Source of the DNA: Tolypothrix sp. FACHB-123
GTDB lineage: Bacteria > Cyanobacteriota > Cyanobacteriia > Cyanobacteriales > Nostocaceae
Assembly: GCF_014697075.1 (NCBI RefSeq)
Contig: NZ_JACJRE010000027.1
Location: 1 to 64,000 of the forward strand
Length of the DNA stretch: 64,000 nt
Reading direction: 5' to 3'
Below are positions 10,164 to 19,494 of this stretch, one piece after another (positions within the stretch are counted from its first letter, which is position 1; every line of letters begins with the position of its first letter). Made by a program: the position numbers and the translations under genes. The notes under the pieces are model-generated. The model had not been told where the DNA came from and did not search any database. It saw only the letters and a list, made by a program, of their open reading frames with translations.

Positions 10164-10471
10164 TCAATTCTTGGTCTTGTTGTCAATAGCTGTACACCAG
10201 CCTCTACTGTAGTAAAAAAATGCAAGTGCTGACTATTGAAAGTAAGCATAACTACAAAATAATTTAATACAAAGCATTACTTGGGTTAGAAGTTTCAAAA
10301 ATTATTAATAATTAATATTTTAGTTGTGCGGTCGAATTTTTGATTCGCGGATTTCTCTTGCTGAGAAAACGAAGGATATTTTTTCAGTGATTTACGTATC
10401 ACAAAAATAGGAATGTTCCGTTTACCGCACTTTTCCAAGTTAATTACTCAAATGGTATGAGAGGCTTCTCT
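10164..10471. other. Leader region of the psaJ-like gene
   Basis: About 300 bases without a gene ahead of the psaJ-like start. The only clear signal is AGAGG at 10460-10464, 7 bases before the ATG at 10472, which fixes that start over the in-frame ATG at 10457. No confident promoter was found. Confidence 0.5.
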
Positions 10472-10621
10472 ATGCAGAAAACAAATAACCAAACAGGCTA
10501 TTTCCAGAAATATCTTTCACTCGCCCCTGTGCTGGCGGTTCTAGCGATATCAATCGCCTTTTCTATCTGGGCTATTTTTAACTTCGTTTTCCCAGATTTG
10601 CTATTCCATCCTATGCCATAA
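10472..10621 (+). CDS. psaJ: Photosystem I reaction centre subunit IX (PsaJ-like)
   Basis: A 49-residue gene easily missed for its size. PsaJ is a single-helix subunit at the PSI periphery that stabilises PsaF and binds antenna chlorophylls. The protein reads YLSLAPVLAVLAISIAF in its helix and ends FPDLLFHPMP, the hallmark PsaJ C-terminus, and its length equals that of typical Nostoc PsaJ. The helix differs from the usual form: where many PsaJ have IEFN, this has AIFN, losing a Glu that I recall as a chlorophyll ligand. psaF, the usual neighbour, is absent, so this may be a second, divergent copy. AGAGG lies 7 bases before the ATG. Confidence 0.85.
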   Translation: MQKTNNQTGYFQKYLSLAPVLAVLAISIAFSIWAIFNFVFPDLLFHPMP

Positions 10622-10723
10622 AGGGTTTCAAGGTGCAAAGGTGAGATCATTGGGTTTGTGCGATCGCACTTTACCTACTTTAACCACAAGCCAAGTCAAA
10701 TGCGATCGCCTAGCCAATTCTAA

Positions 10724-11527
10724 TTATTTAATTTCTTGCATACTTTTGACAATTTTTGTGACCAAATTCCTTGGCGTAAATCTGACAAGTTCCGCCAGTA
10801 ATTTATTTTTCAAGCCAGGAATAGCCACAGTTTTACCTTGCATTAAAGCCTGATAACCGATTTTAGCAACTGTTTGTGCATCCATCATATTATTATTTTC
10901 TACCTGTCTAGCACCTGCAATTCCAGTTCTCTCATGAAAAGCTGATTGTGTAGGGCCTGGACATAACGCCGTGACAGTGACACCTGTACCTTCTAATTCA
11001 CTAGCTAGTGCTTGGGAAAATGATAAAATATAAGCTTTAGTGGCAAAATAAACAGCCATTAAAGGGCCTGGTTGAAACGCAGCAGCAGAAGACAGATTTA
11101 AAACTTTTCCTTTACCTTGTTTAACCATATCTTTGAGAAATAACTTGGTTAAATGGGTGAGACATACTAAATTTACTTGCAACATTTCTAGTTCTGTTGT
11201 TAAGTTCGTCTCATTAAATAACCCATGAATCCCAAATCCCGCATTATTTACCAAAACATCAATTTGAATAACTTCCTGTTGTAATTCAGTAAAAATCTCT
11301 TCCGGTGATGTTTGGATAGATAAATCTTTGACAATAGTTTTGACAAAAATTCCAAATTTATCGCGGAATTTATCGGCTACTTCAGCTAATTTATGAGCAA
11401 TTCTATCTACTAATACCAAGTTGTAGCCATTCATCGCAAAAATATAAGCTAATTCGTAGCCAATACCATTAGCCGCGCCAGTAATTAGAGCCGTTTGTTT
11501 ATGGTTAATTTGGGTTGTTGTGTTCAT
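10724..11527 (-). CDS. Short-chain dehydrogenase/reductase
   Basis: A classical SDR of 267 residues: TGAANGIG (16-23), NNAG (94-97), catalytic Ser146/147 in LNLSSAAAF, Tyr160 and Lys164 in YFATKAY, and CPGPTQSAF after the active site. The pattern is close to the DltE-like/17-beta-HSD12-like SDR group, acting on unknown hydroxy or oxo compounds. It is not closely similar to the SDR at 5070-5843. It is monocistronic and convergent to the psaJ-like gene, with 100 bases between the two 3' ends. Confidence 0.88.
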   Translation of the reverse strand: MNTTTQINHKQTALITGAANGIGYELAYIFAMNGYNLVLVDRIAHKLAEVADKFRDKFGIFVKTIVKDLSIQTSPEEIFTELQQEVIQIDVLVNNAGFGIHGLFNETNLTTELEMLQVNLVCLTHLTKLFLKDMVKQGKGKVLNLSSAAAFQPGPLMAVYFATKAYILSFSQALASELEGTGVTVTALCPGPTQSAFHERTGIAGARQVENNNMMDAQTVAKIGYQALMQGKTVAIPGLKNKLLAELVRFTPRNLVTKIVKSMQEIK

Positions 11528-12053
11528 ATTACAAAATATAAGAATTTTACTTGATAGGGCTTTGGGGAATTTTGAGTAATTGACTTAGGAACAAACCATA
11601 TAGATTTGCGGTCGTTATCTTTTTAAATACTTGCTTGATGCTTGATGCAAGTCTCTACTCAATTCCTAAAAAATTAATGAAATAATTAACTTTCAGTTAA
11701 ATTTTTAGCTTATGAGTCATTAACGCTAGTAATTACGCCAGCTTATTCTGAATATACTTTGCTATATATCAAGCAGTTGTAGTTATCAGAACAAACTGGA
11801 AAATTCATAAGGTTATGACTTGTCAATCAAGAGTTTATCTAATACCAAAGTTGGATTCTGAAAATCCGTAGGATGATTTTTGGCACTCTTTAGTTAATCT
11901 CTACTGGAATGCGCTACAATAGCCCAATTATTTGCATTAATAATCTATATATTTGTGAAAAAATAATATCAGAGTACTGTTATATTATTAATAAGTAGAT
12001 ATCAGGATATCTCAGCAATATAAAAAGATGAAAGTCGTAAATATGACAATAAA
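11528..12053. other. AT-rich intergenic region
   Basis: About 0.5 kb between the SDR start and the txlA terminator. I see no gene, repeat array or clear promoter element apart from general AT-richness. Confidence 0.5.
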
Positions 12054-12080
12054 AAACCTCTTAAACAGTACATGTTTAAG
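12054..12080 (-). terminator. Rho-independent terminator of txlA
   Basis: On the minus strand an 8-bp stem (CTTAAACA with TGTTTAAG, 12060-12080, 5-nt loop) is followed by AGGTTTTTTATT. It lies 36 bases past the txlA stop codon, a good position for an intrinsic terminator, although the stem is AT-rich. Confidence 0.65.
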
Positions 12081-12115
12081 AAGTTAAAATATATTGTTTT
12101 TTGAGAATTACGGCG

Positions 12116-12706
12116 TTAATTGACCACTTGGGAACCGTGGCTGCGGGGGTCATCTTGACTAGCCGTAGGTGTAACTGGTGCAGAAAATTTAGAAACCTTG
12201 CCGCTAGTTTGGGCATAAGGTAGGGGAGAATTAGTGAGTAAAGCTTCCAAGTTACTAGCCATGACAGTACGTGGTTGATCGCCAATAGCCTGGGCGATCG
12301 CTTCTCCATCCTTACCCAAAAATACAAAATGGGGAATTCCATCCACCCGATATTTCAACATTTCCGGCAGCCATTTGGTATTATCCACATTCAGCATGAC
12401 AAAATTTAGTTTGTCAGCATATTGCTGTTCTAACTCAGCCATATCTGGTGCCATTTTTTGGCAGACTGTACACCAATCAGCGTAAAATTCCACCAGTGAG
12501 GGTTTACCGTTAGCGATCGCAACTTCTAGAGGTGTAGAGGACTCACCTAACTTGCTCAGAGATGCAGAAGTCGTCTCGGTTCGCAGTCCTAACACTAAGG
12601 CGACGCTGAGGGCGATCGCTACTATGGCTATTAAGAAATTTCTCACACGCCCTCCTAAAATAGATTCAGGCTTGGCGGAAGAATTAACAGGTGAATCCGG
12701 TGTCAT
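12116..12706 (-). CDS. txlA: Membrane-anchored thioredoxin-like protein (TxlA/HCF164-type)
   Basis: Thiol-disulfide protein of 196 residues with one N-terminal membrane helix (about 22-41) and a thioredoxin domain carrying WCTVC (CxxC Cys79/Cys82) and the cis-Pro motif GIPHF. Orthologues (TxlA, plant HCF164) pass reducing equivalents for cytochrome b6f assembly and other redox work on the lumen side of thylakoids. The C-terminal 30 residues are polar and rich in Ser, Pro and Thr. It is monocistronic with a terminator at 12054-12080. The ATG at 12706 gives the expected short N-terminal tail before the helix. Confidence 0.88.
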   Translation of the reverse strand: MTPDSPVNSSAKPESILGGRVRNFLIAIVAIALSVALVLGLRTETTSASLSKLGESSTPLEVAIANGKPSLVEFYADWCTVCQKMAPDMAELEQQYADKLNFVMLNVDNTKWLPEMLKYRVDGIPHFVFLGKDGEAIAQAIGDQPRTVMASNLEALLTNSPLPYAQTSGKVSKFSAPVTPTASQDDPRSHGSQVVN

Positions 12707-12764
12707 AACAAAATTATTAAAACATATTAAGCAGGATCATCTTCAGTTTAGCGGAAGCGGTTAG

Positions 12765-12822
12765 GGGATAGGGGCTAGGGACTAGGGTGACAACTGACAA
12801 TTGACAACTGACAACTAACAAA
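12765..12822. repeat. Mixed heptamer repeat tract
   Basis: GGGGCTA/GGGACTA-type units (12765-12786) run into ACAACTG/ACAATTG-type units (12789-12819), ending just before the GTG start of the ferredoxin gene. The same second type occurs at 18160-18180 and 31690-31700. Confidence 0.75.
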
Positions 12823-12825
12823 TCC

Positions 12826-13230
12826 GTGAAAAAAAGAGTTACTTTAACATTTCCGAAACGCGCTGTCCAAATGCCGGTTACCTATAGACTGGCAAAAGAG
12901 TTTAATGTGGCTGCTAATATTATCCGTGCGCAAGTTGCGCCCAATCAAATAGGCAAATTGGTGGTCGAACTATCGGGAGATATCGATCAACTAGATGCGG
13001 CGATTGAATGGATGCGATCGCAAAATATCAATGTCTCTCATACCTTGGGCGAAATTATCATTGATGAAGATACTTGTGTCCACTGTGGTTTGTGTACTGG
13101 GGTTTGTCCCACTGAAGCGCTGAGTCTGCATCCAGAAACATACAAGCTGACATTCACGCGATCGCGCTGCATTGTCTGTGAACAGTGTATTCCTACTTGT
13201 CCCGTGCAAGCAATCTCTACTAATCTTTGA
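12826..13230 (+). CDS. NIL domain plus 2x[4Fe-4S] ferredoxin
   Basis: Protein of 134 residues. Residues 1-75 form a NIL domain, the small ACT-like fold found in methionine-transporter ATPases and in ferredoxins. The C-terminal half has two CxxCxxCxxxCP motifs (Cys84/87/90/94 and Cys115/118/121/125) that would bind two [4Fe-4S] clusters. Similar NIL-ferredoxins have been linked to sulfur and homocysteine metabolism in archaea and anaerobes; the partner in cyanobacteria is uncertain. It begins with GTG directly after a repeat tract and has no visible Shine-Dalgarno. It ends one base before the stop of the convergent DUF3616 gene. Confidence 0.88.
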   Translation: MKKRVTLTFPKRAVQMPVTYRLAKEFNVAANIIRAQVAPNQIGKLVVELSGDIDQLDAAIEWMRSQNINVSHTLGEIIIDEDTCVHCGLCTGVCPTEALSLHPETYKLTFTRSRCIVCEQCIPTCPVQAISTNL

Positions 13231-13231
13231 A

Positions 13232-14302
13232 TTATTTCCCTAACTCTAAGACATCGGCTATGACTGTGCGATCGTCTATTAACCTATTTTTAGCCGGAGA
13301 GTCATACACTACCAATAATGAAGGTTTACCAGCCACATCATTAAATAGAGTCATACCTTCTGCATGATCTTCCCTGTTTCCATAGGGAACATCTTGGACT
13401 AACTCCGGGTAACTCAGAGTATTTTCTGCTGAATGGAGACTACCTTGCCAACGATAAACTTGCACTGGGCCGTCTAAATCCATCGTCGGCCCAGCTAAAA
13501 TTAGGACATCCTCTCCATCTAGGCACAAATCGCGAATTCCTAAACCATTTAACCAGAGAAAGTGCTTTTTATATCCTTTGTTTTGTTCATCAATTGGCTT
13601 TAATGTCATCACTCCTAGGTGATAATTTTCTAATTCTATTTCTAGAATTACAGCCCAACCTCGTAATACTGGCCCTCGTAAACCAAGGAAAATGCGGTTT
13701 TGATAAATGCTGAGTCCTTCGATATCAAAGCCATTATCTTTTCCGGGAATTGCTGCTTGAATATAAAATCCTAAATGCGGATCGTTTGCTAAGGCTGTCA
13801 TGAGCAAATTACCCTGGTTAGCTAACTCTAGTTTAGCGGCGTTTAATTGCTCATTTGGGTTATCTGGATGGGAGCAAGATGAGAATAATTCTCCATTTAC
13901 TAGGGGAATTCTCCCTAAGATATACCGGTTAGCTTCTGATGTAACTGTTGCTAATCTTTCAATATTTTTGACATCAGTATATTTGCTTTTCGGCTTTTTG
14001 CGTTTGTAGCTGTGAGAACCAACAAACCATAAGTAGTAATCTGCATAAGCAAGCCCTTCAATATCAATTTCTTCGCTTTCTGGTGCTGGTAAATCAATAT
14101 ATTCTGCTATTCTAAATTGTTGATGGTCAGCAAATTTGTTACTTTCAATTAACGAGAGTCTTTCTAGAGTTGAGCTTTCATCCGAGCCTAACCATAAATG
14201 CTGTTGTGGAGTTAGCATGATTGCGGATAGGTCTTTTCTGTGTTTAGCAAAACTCTCAACAAAGGTTAAAAATACTTGCTCTAAAAAGGTATTGTTATAC
14301 AT
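13232..14302 (-). CDS. DUF3616 family protein
   Basis: Protein of 356 residues without signal peptide. It has repeated DIEGLAY/DIEGLSI and HAEGMTLF blocks, a pattern of DUF3616 and of beta-propeller-like esterase/phytase-like proteins, with an LGLRGP motif in the middle. Function is unknown. The first 25 residues (FLEQVFLTFVESFAKHRKDLSAIML) are helical and precede the predicted propeller. The ATG at 14302 opens onto an AT-rich intergenic region. Codon use and HIP1 density match neighbouring genes. Confidence 0.75.
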   Translation of the reverse strand: MYNNTFLEQVFLTFVESFAKHRKDLSAIMLTPQQHLWLGSDESSTLERLSLIESNKFADHQQFRIAEYIDLPAPESEEIDIEGLAYADYYLWFVGSHSYKRKKPKSKYTDVKNIERLATVTSEANRYILGRIPLVNGELFSSCSHPDNPNEQLNAAKLELANQGNLLMTALANDPHLGFYIQAAIPGKDNGFDIEGLSIYQNRIFLGLRGPVLRGWAVILEIELENYHLGVMTLKPIDEQNKGYKKHFLWLNGLGIRDLCLDGEDVLILAGPTMDLDGPVQVYRWQGSLHSAENTLSYPELVQDVPYGNREDHAEGMTLFNDVAGKPSLLVVYDSPAKNRLIDDRTVIADVLELGK

Positions 14303-14597
14303 CTTACAGTATTATTTGCACAATATTTGCATACTAGACTTAGTATCATTTTATTTGTATTGTAATTTACACTAAATCTAGCTGGAGAGATAGAAATAAT
14401 CTTACCTTTAGTATTATTTCGGTATATGTCATTTATAGCTAAGATCAAATTAGCGATCGCAGATAATAACTGATACTTAGTGCCAATAAAAAATTTAATG
14501 AAGATTTGAGTTTAAAAAACATCAAAAGTTATCTATGCAAATCTTTAACGAATGTTATGATGCAGTAATCAGATTGCGTATGGAATTGGTGTAATTT
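14303..14597. other. Divergent intergenic region
   Basis: About 295 bases between the DUF3616 and CHAD starts, which point away from each other, so both promoters should lie here. One HIP1 site (14453-14460) is seen. No confident -35/-10 pair was identified. Confidence 0.45.
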
Positions 14598-15614
14598 ATG
14601 GAATTAGCAAAAAATACTCCAGTGCAAACTCTCGGAGACTACGCTTACGAAGGAGTACAAAAACATTATAAGAAAATTCTCAAGTGGGAAAAATCAGTCA
14701 AGAAGGATGAAGATCCAGAAGCTTTACATCAAATGCGTGTAGGGATGCGTCGCTTGCGTACTGCTGTCAGTAGATTCGCTATAGTCTTAGATTTACCGAA
14801 GCCGGTCAGTGATAAAAATATCGGTAAAATTGCTCGCAAACTTGGTGGTTTAAGAGACTTAGACGTACTCAAAGAGAATTTAGAAAAAGATTATAAACCA
14901 CGGTTATCACATAAAGAACAGACATATTTGCATACAGCATTTGATGCGATCGCCAAACAACGGGAACATGCATTATCTATAGTCCAGACAACCTTAAAGG
15001 ATGAATCTTATAAGTCACTCAAACAATCAATGGAAGAGTGGTTAGAAAAACCCACCTATCACGATTTAGCTGATATTAGTATCGGGCAGGTTTTACCAGA
15101 TTTACTATTACCAGAAGTGAGCCAATTTCTATTACATCCTGGTTGGTTAGCTGGGACTGAATTTGTCGAATCACAGTTAAAAGTTCATCAAAATTGGGAA
15201 GCAGAAAAGATAGAACAGCAATTAACCAAAGAAGGTGAAACATTACATGATTTGCGTAAACAAGCTAAACGTGTACGCTACCAAATGGAGTTATTTGCTG
15301 ATTTATATAGCGAATCTTACGCCGCTTACATTGCAGATGTAAAAAGTATTCAAGACGTTTTAGGCGCGATGCAAGATAGCGTAGTTTTAACTGAGTGGCT
15401 GGAGAATGTCTTTAAGTCAGATATGCACAGTCATTTGCATGGGCTGAATAAATTATTAGCAGACAATCGTTATCAATTATGGCAGCAGTGGCAACCATTG
15501 CAATCACGGTATTTAAAAATCGAAACTAGACATGGCTTTCATTTAACAGTATTACATCCCAAAGAATCTGGTTTTTCTCATGAAGATGAGACTAGCGCCC
15601 AGAAAATTGGATAG
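14598..15614 (+). CDS. CHAD domain protein
   Basis: Protein of 338 residues, nearly all one CHAD (conserved histidine alpha-helical) domain. Visible are the first helix repeat with EALHQMRVGMRRLRTAVSRF (about 44-63) and the second with ETLHDLRKQAKRVRYQMELF (about 213-232), each carrying the conserved His and basic residues. CHAD domains bind inorganic polyphosphate and associate with polyphosphate granules or with CYTH triphosphatases; no CYTH gene is adjacent. The 3' end overlaps the convergent gene at 15592 by 23 bases. Confidence 0.88.
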   Translation: MELAKNTPVQTLGDYAYEGVQKHYKKILKWEKSVKKDEDPEALHQMRVGMRRLRTAVSRFAIVLDLPKPVSDKNIGKIARKLGGLRDLDVLKENLEKDYKPRLSHKEQTYLHTAFDAIAKQREHALSIVQTTLKDESYKSLKQSMEEWLEKPTYHDLADISIGQVLPDLLLPEVSQFLLHPGWLAGTEFVESQLKVHQNWEAEKIEQQLTKEGETLHDLRKQAKRVRYQMELFADLYSESYAAYIADVKSIQDVLGAMQDSVVLTEWLENVFKSDMHSHLHGLNKLLADNRYQLWQQWQPLQSRYLKIETRHGFHLTVLHPKESGFSHEDETSAQKIG

Positions 15615-16233
15615 GTGCTTCTAGTGACAAAACGTAAACGCTGCTTTGGGGAATCTGGACAATTCTGGTGTTTTCTGCGGAACGCAAACCGGAAACTAAG
15701 CCAATAGCGCTTCCTAACATTGCACCTCGATCAAATTGTTCCGGATCGCCATTGCTAATAAAACCTAAAGTACTGCCAGTGATTCTACCCCAAACAGAAC
15801 CGTTTTCGACTGCTTTGTCATTAGCTCGTTTATGGGTAATAGTAGTACCAGGAATCATTTGACTTGATGCTTTAATCGAGACAATTCGACCATTAATTAC
15901 TAACGACTGAGCGATAATTTTAGCACCCCCATCAGTTGGTTTCAAAATAATAGTTACCGGAGTATTTTCTGGTGCTACAACATTACCTTGAGCATCTTTA
16001 ATTGCACTCGCTAAAGGAAGTGTCAAAGGATAATCTTTCTTTTGCCCCACATCAACGGTTACAGGTGTGGGAAATGAGACAATAATGGCTGTATCTTGGG
16101 GAATAGTAATTTCTTGACTAATTGCTTGAGGTTGAGGTGGTACGCTAGGAACTTGTTGCGCCATAGCTGGAACTGTAACAGCACCTAATAAAGATAGAGA
16201 ACAAGCAAGATTTAAGAGAATTTGAGTTTTCAC
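15592..16233 (-). CDS. Exported conserved hypothetical protein
   Basis: Protein of 213 residues with a clear Sec signal peptide (LLNLACSLSLLGAVTVPAMAQ, cleavage near residue 25). The mature part is beta-rich with PQDTAIIVSFPTPVTVDVG, then a glycine-rich helix pair (GAMLGSAIGLVSGL) near the C-terminus like those in glycine-zipper proteins. It starts with GTG at 16233, preceded by AGGAAT at good spacing. I do not know the family; a periplasmic or outer-membrane-associated role is likely. It overlaps the CHAD gene tail to tail. Confidence 0.72.
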   Translation of the reverse strand: MKTQILLNLACSLSLLGAVTVPAMAQQVPSVPPQPQAISQEITIPQDTAIIVSFPTPVTVDVGQKKDYPLTLPLASAIKDAQGNVVAPENTPVTIILKPTDGGAKIIAQSLVINGRIVSIKASSQMIPGTTITHKRANDKAVENGSVWGRITGSTLGFISNGDPEQFDRGAMLGSAIGLVSGLRSAENTRIVQIPQSSVYVLSLEAPIQFSGR

Positions 16234-16312
16234 GATCGTTATTCCTTTGATATGAGTAGTGTTGGCTAGGTTTGAACCGCTTCACTCCATCAATAGGTTG
16301 GCGATCGCAATT

Positions 16313-16627
16313 TTATGCAGACTGATTACACACCTGAGTTATTAAGTTTTGTAAATCTTCAATTGCGTTAGATGCGATTGCGCCTCGAAAAATCGCTGTT
16401 AAGCTATCCAAATCAGCAATTTGGCTAATTTGTGACATTAATTGTAATCCCTCATTACCAAACTTCATTTCCAGCGTCATTTGAAGATTTGCTAGCGCTT
16501 GTTCTCGTTCACCTTGTTGTTCACCTCGTTGTTCCCCACGGATTTCGCCTTCACGCAAAATTTCTTGATACCAGGGTGACTCGCGCAATACTGTCATATC
16601 CCACCTCATAGATTCACCCGTACACAA
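16313..16627 (-). pseudogene. C-terminal remnant of an Rpn/PDDEXK transposase-like protein
   Basis: A 104-residue reading frame whose likely start is the internal Met at 16609. It holds RESPWYQEILREGEIRGEQRGEQQGEREQAL, the charged coiled repeat found at the C-terminal end of cyanobacterial Rpn-family recombination-promoting nucleases, followed by a helical tail. The N-terminal PD-(D/E)XK nuclease part is missing: only 37 bases separate this frame from the next gene. It is best read as a decayed mobile-type gene. It could still be translated as a small helical protein. Confidence 0.6.
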
Positions 16628-16664
16628 AATTTATCATACTTAATTTTAGATATTGAATTACAAA

Positions 16665-17942
16665 TTATAAATAATATTTAGCAGCTTCCGACATTTTTAA
16701 ATGTAATAAATTTTCATCGCCTAGTTCTTGAATTACTTCAGGTTTACATGGCAATATATTCAATGCCTTCATAACTTCCAATGCTATGGACTTAGCTAAA
16801 AGTGGCGGTACAGAATTACCAACTTGGCGAAATCCATGCCATTTAGTCACATGAAATCTAAACCAATCAGGATAGGAATGTAACCGCGCGGCTTCTCTAA
16901 CTGTGATACATCTAGGCGTAAAAGGATGAATTGGTCGAGGTGAAGTAAACGAACCTCGATACATATCTGTACCTGCTCTTAATGTATTACAAACACCAGC
17001 AGGGTGCAATTTATGAAACCGACTAATTGGTTCTCTCTCGCCTTGAACTGTCGCTGCAAAGCGTTCCCTAGTCCCATCTGAATGCTTTGTGCGAAAGCTA
17101 GAAGTGAGAATTCGCGAATCAAATTTACGCGAGTAGGAATAATCATTATCTAAAGTTCTAATACCGCGAAGTATAAGAGCATAATTGCTAGGTTTACCAT
17201 ATTCTGCTTCTACCCAATCTCTTAGCAGCAACTCAGGATATTGCTCAACTTCTGGGATATCGCCAATTGCATCCCAAACTGTCGGACTTATTGGTAATAC
17301 AGATGATTTTTTCTTTGATGATGTATGAGGTTTAGCTATTTGTGTGAGGTGGTGGGGATATTTTGGTAATACTACATCTTCCCTTGCTCCTAAAAGAAAT
17401 AATCTTTCTCTCGCCTGTGGTACTCCATAATGAGCAGCGTTAAGAATTTGGTAATTTTCTTCTACTTGATAACCTTTAATTTGAAATTCAGTAATCAAAT
17501 TTCGCAGGATTTGTTTATGTTCGCCGATGGTAATACCTCGAACATTTTCCATCACAAAAAATTTTGGTTGTAATTCCAAAACTAAGCGATAAAAATGAAA
17601 TACTAAAGAGTTGCGTGGGTCATCAAAAAGCCGTTTACCAATAATAGAGAACCCTTGACAGGGACTCCCGCAGATTACTACATCAATTTCTCGATCGCCA
17701 ATTGGCGATCGCTTTCTAATCTCTTCCCCGGTAGTATCCACAACACTTTGGCACAACACCTTGCACCAGGGAAAATTATATTCGTGGATTGCGCAATGAA
17801 TCGGGTCAATTTCCACCGCCGCTAGTACATCAAAGCCAGCTTGTTCAAAGCCAAGAGTCATCCCACCTGCACCTGCGAACAAGTCAACTGCAATGGGTCG
17901 TTGGCTAATGCTGAGTTCTAAATTCTTCTTTCTGAGTCTCAT
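16665..17942 (-). CDS. Solitary DNA (cytosine-5-)-methyltransferase
   Basis: A 425-residue C5 cytosine methylase with the canonical motifs in order: DLFAGAGGMTLGF (I, about 20-32), the catalytic GSPCQGFS with Cys95 (IV), ENVRG (VI), QARERLF (VIII), a variable target-recognition region (about 200-350) and RQVGNSVPP (X). No restriction endonuclease gene is next to it, so it looks solitary. Cyanobacteria carry a conserved solitary methylase for CGATCG (M.Ssp6803I and the Anabaena counterpart), the core of HIP1, and this gene is a fair candidate. That is inference; the recognition region was not aligned. The neighbouring Rpn fragment hints at past mobile DNA here. Confidence 0.92.
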   Translation of the reverse strand: MRLRKKNLELSISQRPIAVDLFAGAGGMTLGFEQAGFDVLAAVEIDPIHCAIHEYNFPWCKVLCQSVVDTTGEEIRKRSPIGDREIDVVICGSPCQGFSIIGKRLFDDPRNSLVFHFYRLVLELQPKFFVMENVRGITIGEHKQILRNLITEFQIKGYQVEENYQILNAAHYGVPQARERLFLLGAREDVVLPKYPHHLTQIAKPHTSSKKKSSVLPISPTVWDAIGDIPEVEQYPELLLRDWVEAEYGKPSNYALILRGIRTLDNDYSYSRKFDSRILTSSFRTKHSDGTRERFAATVQGEREPISRFHKLHPAGVCNTLRAGTDMYRGSFTSPRPIHPFTPRCITVREAARLHSYPDWFRFHVTKWHGFRQVGNSVPPLLAKSIALEVMKALNILPCKPEVIQELGDENLLHLKMSEAAKYYL

Positions 17943-18057
17943 TTGTGATTTAGACTTTGACCGATGGACTCTGATTGAGGCGCGTGAACCAGCGATTACA
18001 CGGAAATTAATATGTAAAGCAACATATTATATCACATATAACCAAAAAAATTAACAA

Positions 18058-18182
18058 CTTAGAGATGACTGTTGACTGATGACTGTTGTACGGGCGGGTT
18101 CACAAATATCCTCACCGATCAACGATTATTCTCAATAAACCCGCCCCTACTGACAACTGACAAATGACAACTGACAACTAAC
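18058..18182. repeat. Heptamer and inverted repeats before ddl
   Basis: ATGACTGTTG-type units (18065-18088) and ACAACTGAC units (18151-18180) flank a stretch with GGGCGGGTT (18092-18100), its near inverse AACCCGCCCC (18138-18147) between them. Together they could form a long imperfect hairpin just upstream of ddl. Confidence 0.55.
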
Positions 18183-18233
18183 CAATCCGATTGTGATAGG
18201 CTAACTGCGAGACAAAGCTATTAGGTACTGAAA

Positions 18234-19304
18234 ATGACTAAACTGCGGGTAGGTTTGCTGTTTGGCGGTCGTTCTGGAGAACATGAAGTTTCAATTAGTT
18301 CAGCCAGAGCGATCGCTAAAGCTTTGAGTGCGGAGCAAAATGCTAGCAAGTATGATATTCTGCCATTTTACATCCAAAAAGATGGTTTTTGGCAATCTGG
18401 GGAAATTGCTCAACAAGTTTTAGACTCTGGCGCTGTTTATCAAAGTTCTGTAACTTCTCCTAACCTTTGGCAATTTCCTCCCCAAACACAAGAAGTAGAT
18501 TTATGGTTTCCCATTCTCCACGGGCCGAATGGGGAAGATGGGACAATTCAAGGGTTACTCAGTTTAATGCAAGTTCCTTTTGTGGGTTCTGGGGTGTTAG
18601 GTTCAGCAACGGGGATGGATAAAATTGGCATGAAAGTTGCCTTTGCTCAAGCTGGACTAGCGCAAGTAAAATACAAGGCAGTAACGAGAGCGCAAATTTG
18701 GTCAAATCCTTGCGTATTCCCCAAATTATGCGATGAAATTGAAGCGGAACTTGGTTATCCCTGTTTTGTCAAACCCGCAAACTTAGGTTCATCAGTGGGA
18801 ATTGCCAAAGTGCGATCGCGCCAAGAATTAGAAGCGGCGTTAGATAATGCAGCTAGTTACGATCGTCGCATTATTGTCGAAGCTGGAGTTGTCGCCAGAG
18901 AAGTAGAATGTGCTGTTTTAGGTAACGATCAACCCCAAGCCTCGGTTATTGGCGAAATTACTTATAATAGCGATTTTTACGATTATGAAACAAAATATAC
19001 TCAAGGACTGGCAGATTTACTGATACCAGCCGTTATACCGGAAGCGATCGCTAGTCAAATTCAGGACATGGCATTAAAAGCCTTTGCTGCTGTTGATGCT
19101 GCTGGGCTGGCAAGAGTAGACTTTTTCTACGTGGAAGCCACAGGAGAGGTGTTGATCAATGAAATCAATACCCTACCAGGATTTACTGCAACTAGTATGT
19201 ATCCCCAACTTTGGGCATATAGTGGCATACCCTTCGCGGAATTAGTAGATAAATTAATTCAACTAGCTATAGAAAGAGATACGCCAGTCGAAGGAAAGAG
19301 TTAA
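18234..19304 (+). CDS. ddl: D-alanine--D-alanine ligase
   Basis: ATP-grasp enzyme of 356 residues that makes the D-Ala-D-Ala dipeptide for peptidoglycan in the cytoplasm. It has the N-terminal [17 protein letters not shown], the catalytic [12 protein letters not shown], the P-loop-like [11 protein letters not shown], and metal ligands in ARVDFFY and [12 protein letters not shown]. Length and motifs are normal for the family. The ATG at 18234 follows a repeat tract and has only a poor Shine-Dalgarno. The next gene on the same strand is about 190 bases away. Confidence 0.95.
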   Translation: MTKLRVGLLFGGRSGEHEVSISSARAIAKALSAEQNASKYDILPFYIQKDGFWQSGEIAQQVLDSGAVYQSSVTSPNLWQFPPQTQEVDLWFPILHGPNGEDGTIQGLLSLMQVPFVGSGVLGSATGMDKIGMKVAFAQAGLAQVKYKAVTRAQIWSNPCVFPKLCDEIEAELGYPCFVKPANLGSSVGIAKVRSRQELEAALDNAASYDRRIIVEAGVVAREVECAVLGNDQPQASVIGEITYNSDFYDYETKYTQGLADLLIPAVIPEAIASQIQDMALKAFAAVDAAGLARVDFFYVEATGEVLINEINTLPGFTATSMYPQLWAYSGIPFAELVDKLIQLAIERDTPVEGKS

Positions 19305-19494
19305 GCATAACCATGCAGTTAACAGACACTCTTTAAATCGGTGAAAAATCAGATTTTCAGAGAAAGTTTAGGGATTTAGTATCTAAAACTGCACACAAAA
19401 GTTACTCGATTACAAAATTTGACTACGGATACCTGATACTCGCTTCCTCCAGTATGATCTTGGATCGAGAGGGGTACAAATCTGAAAGTAATCT

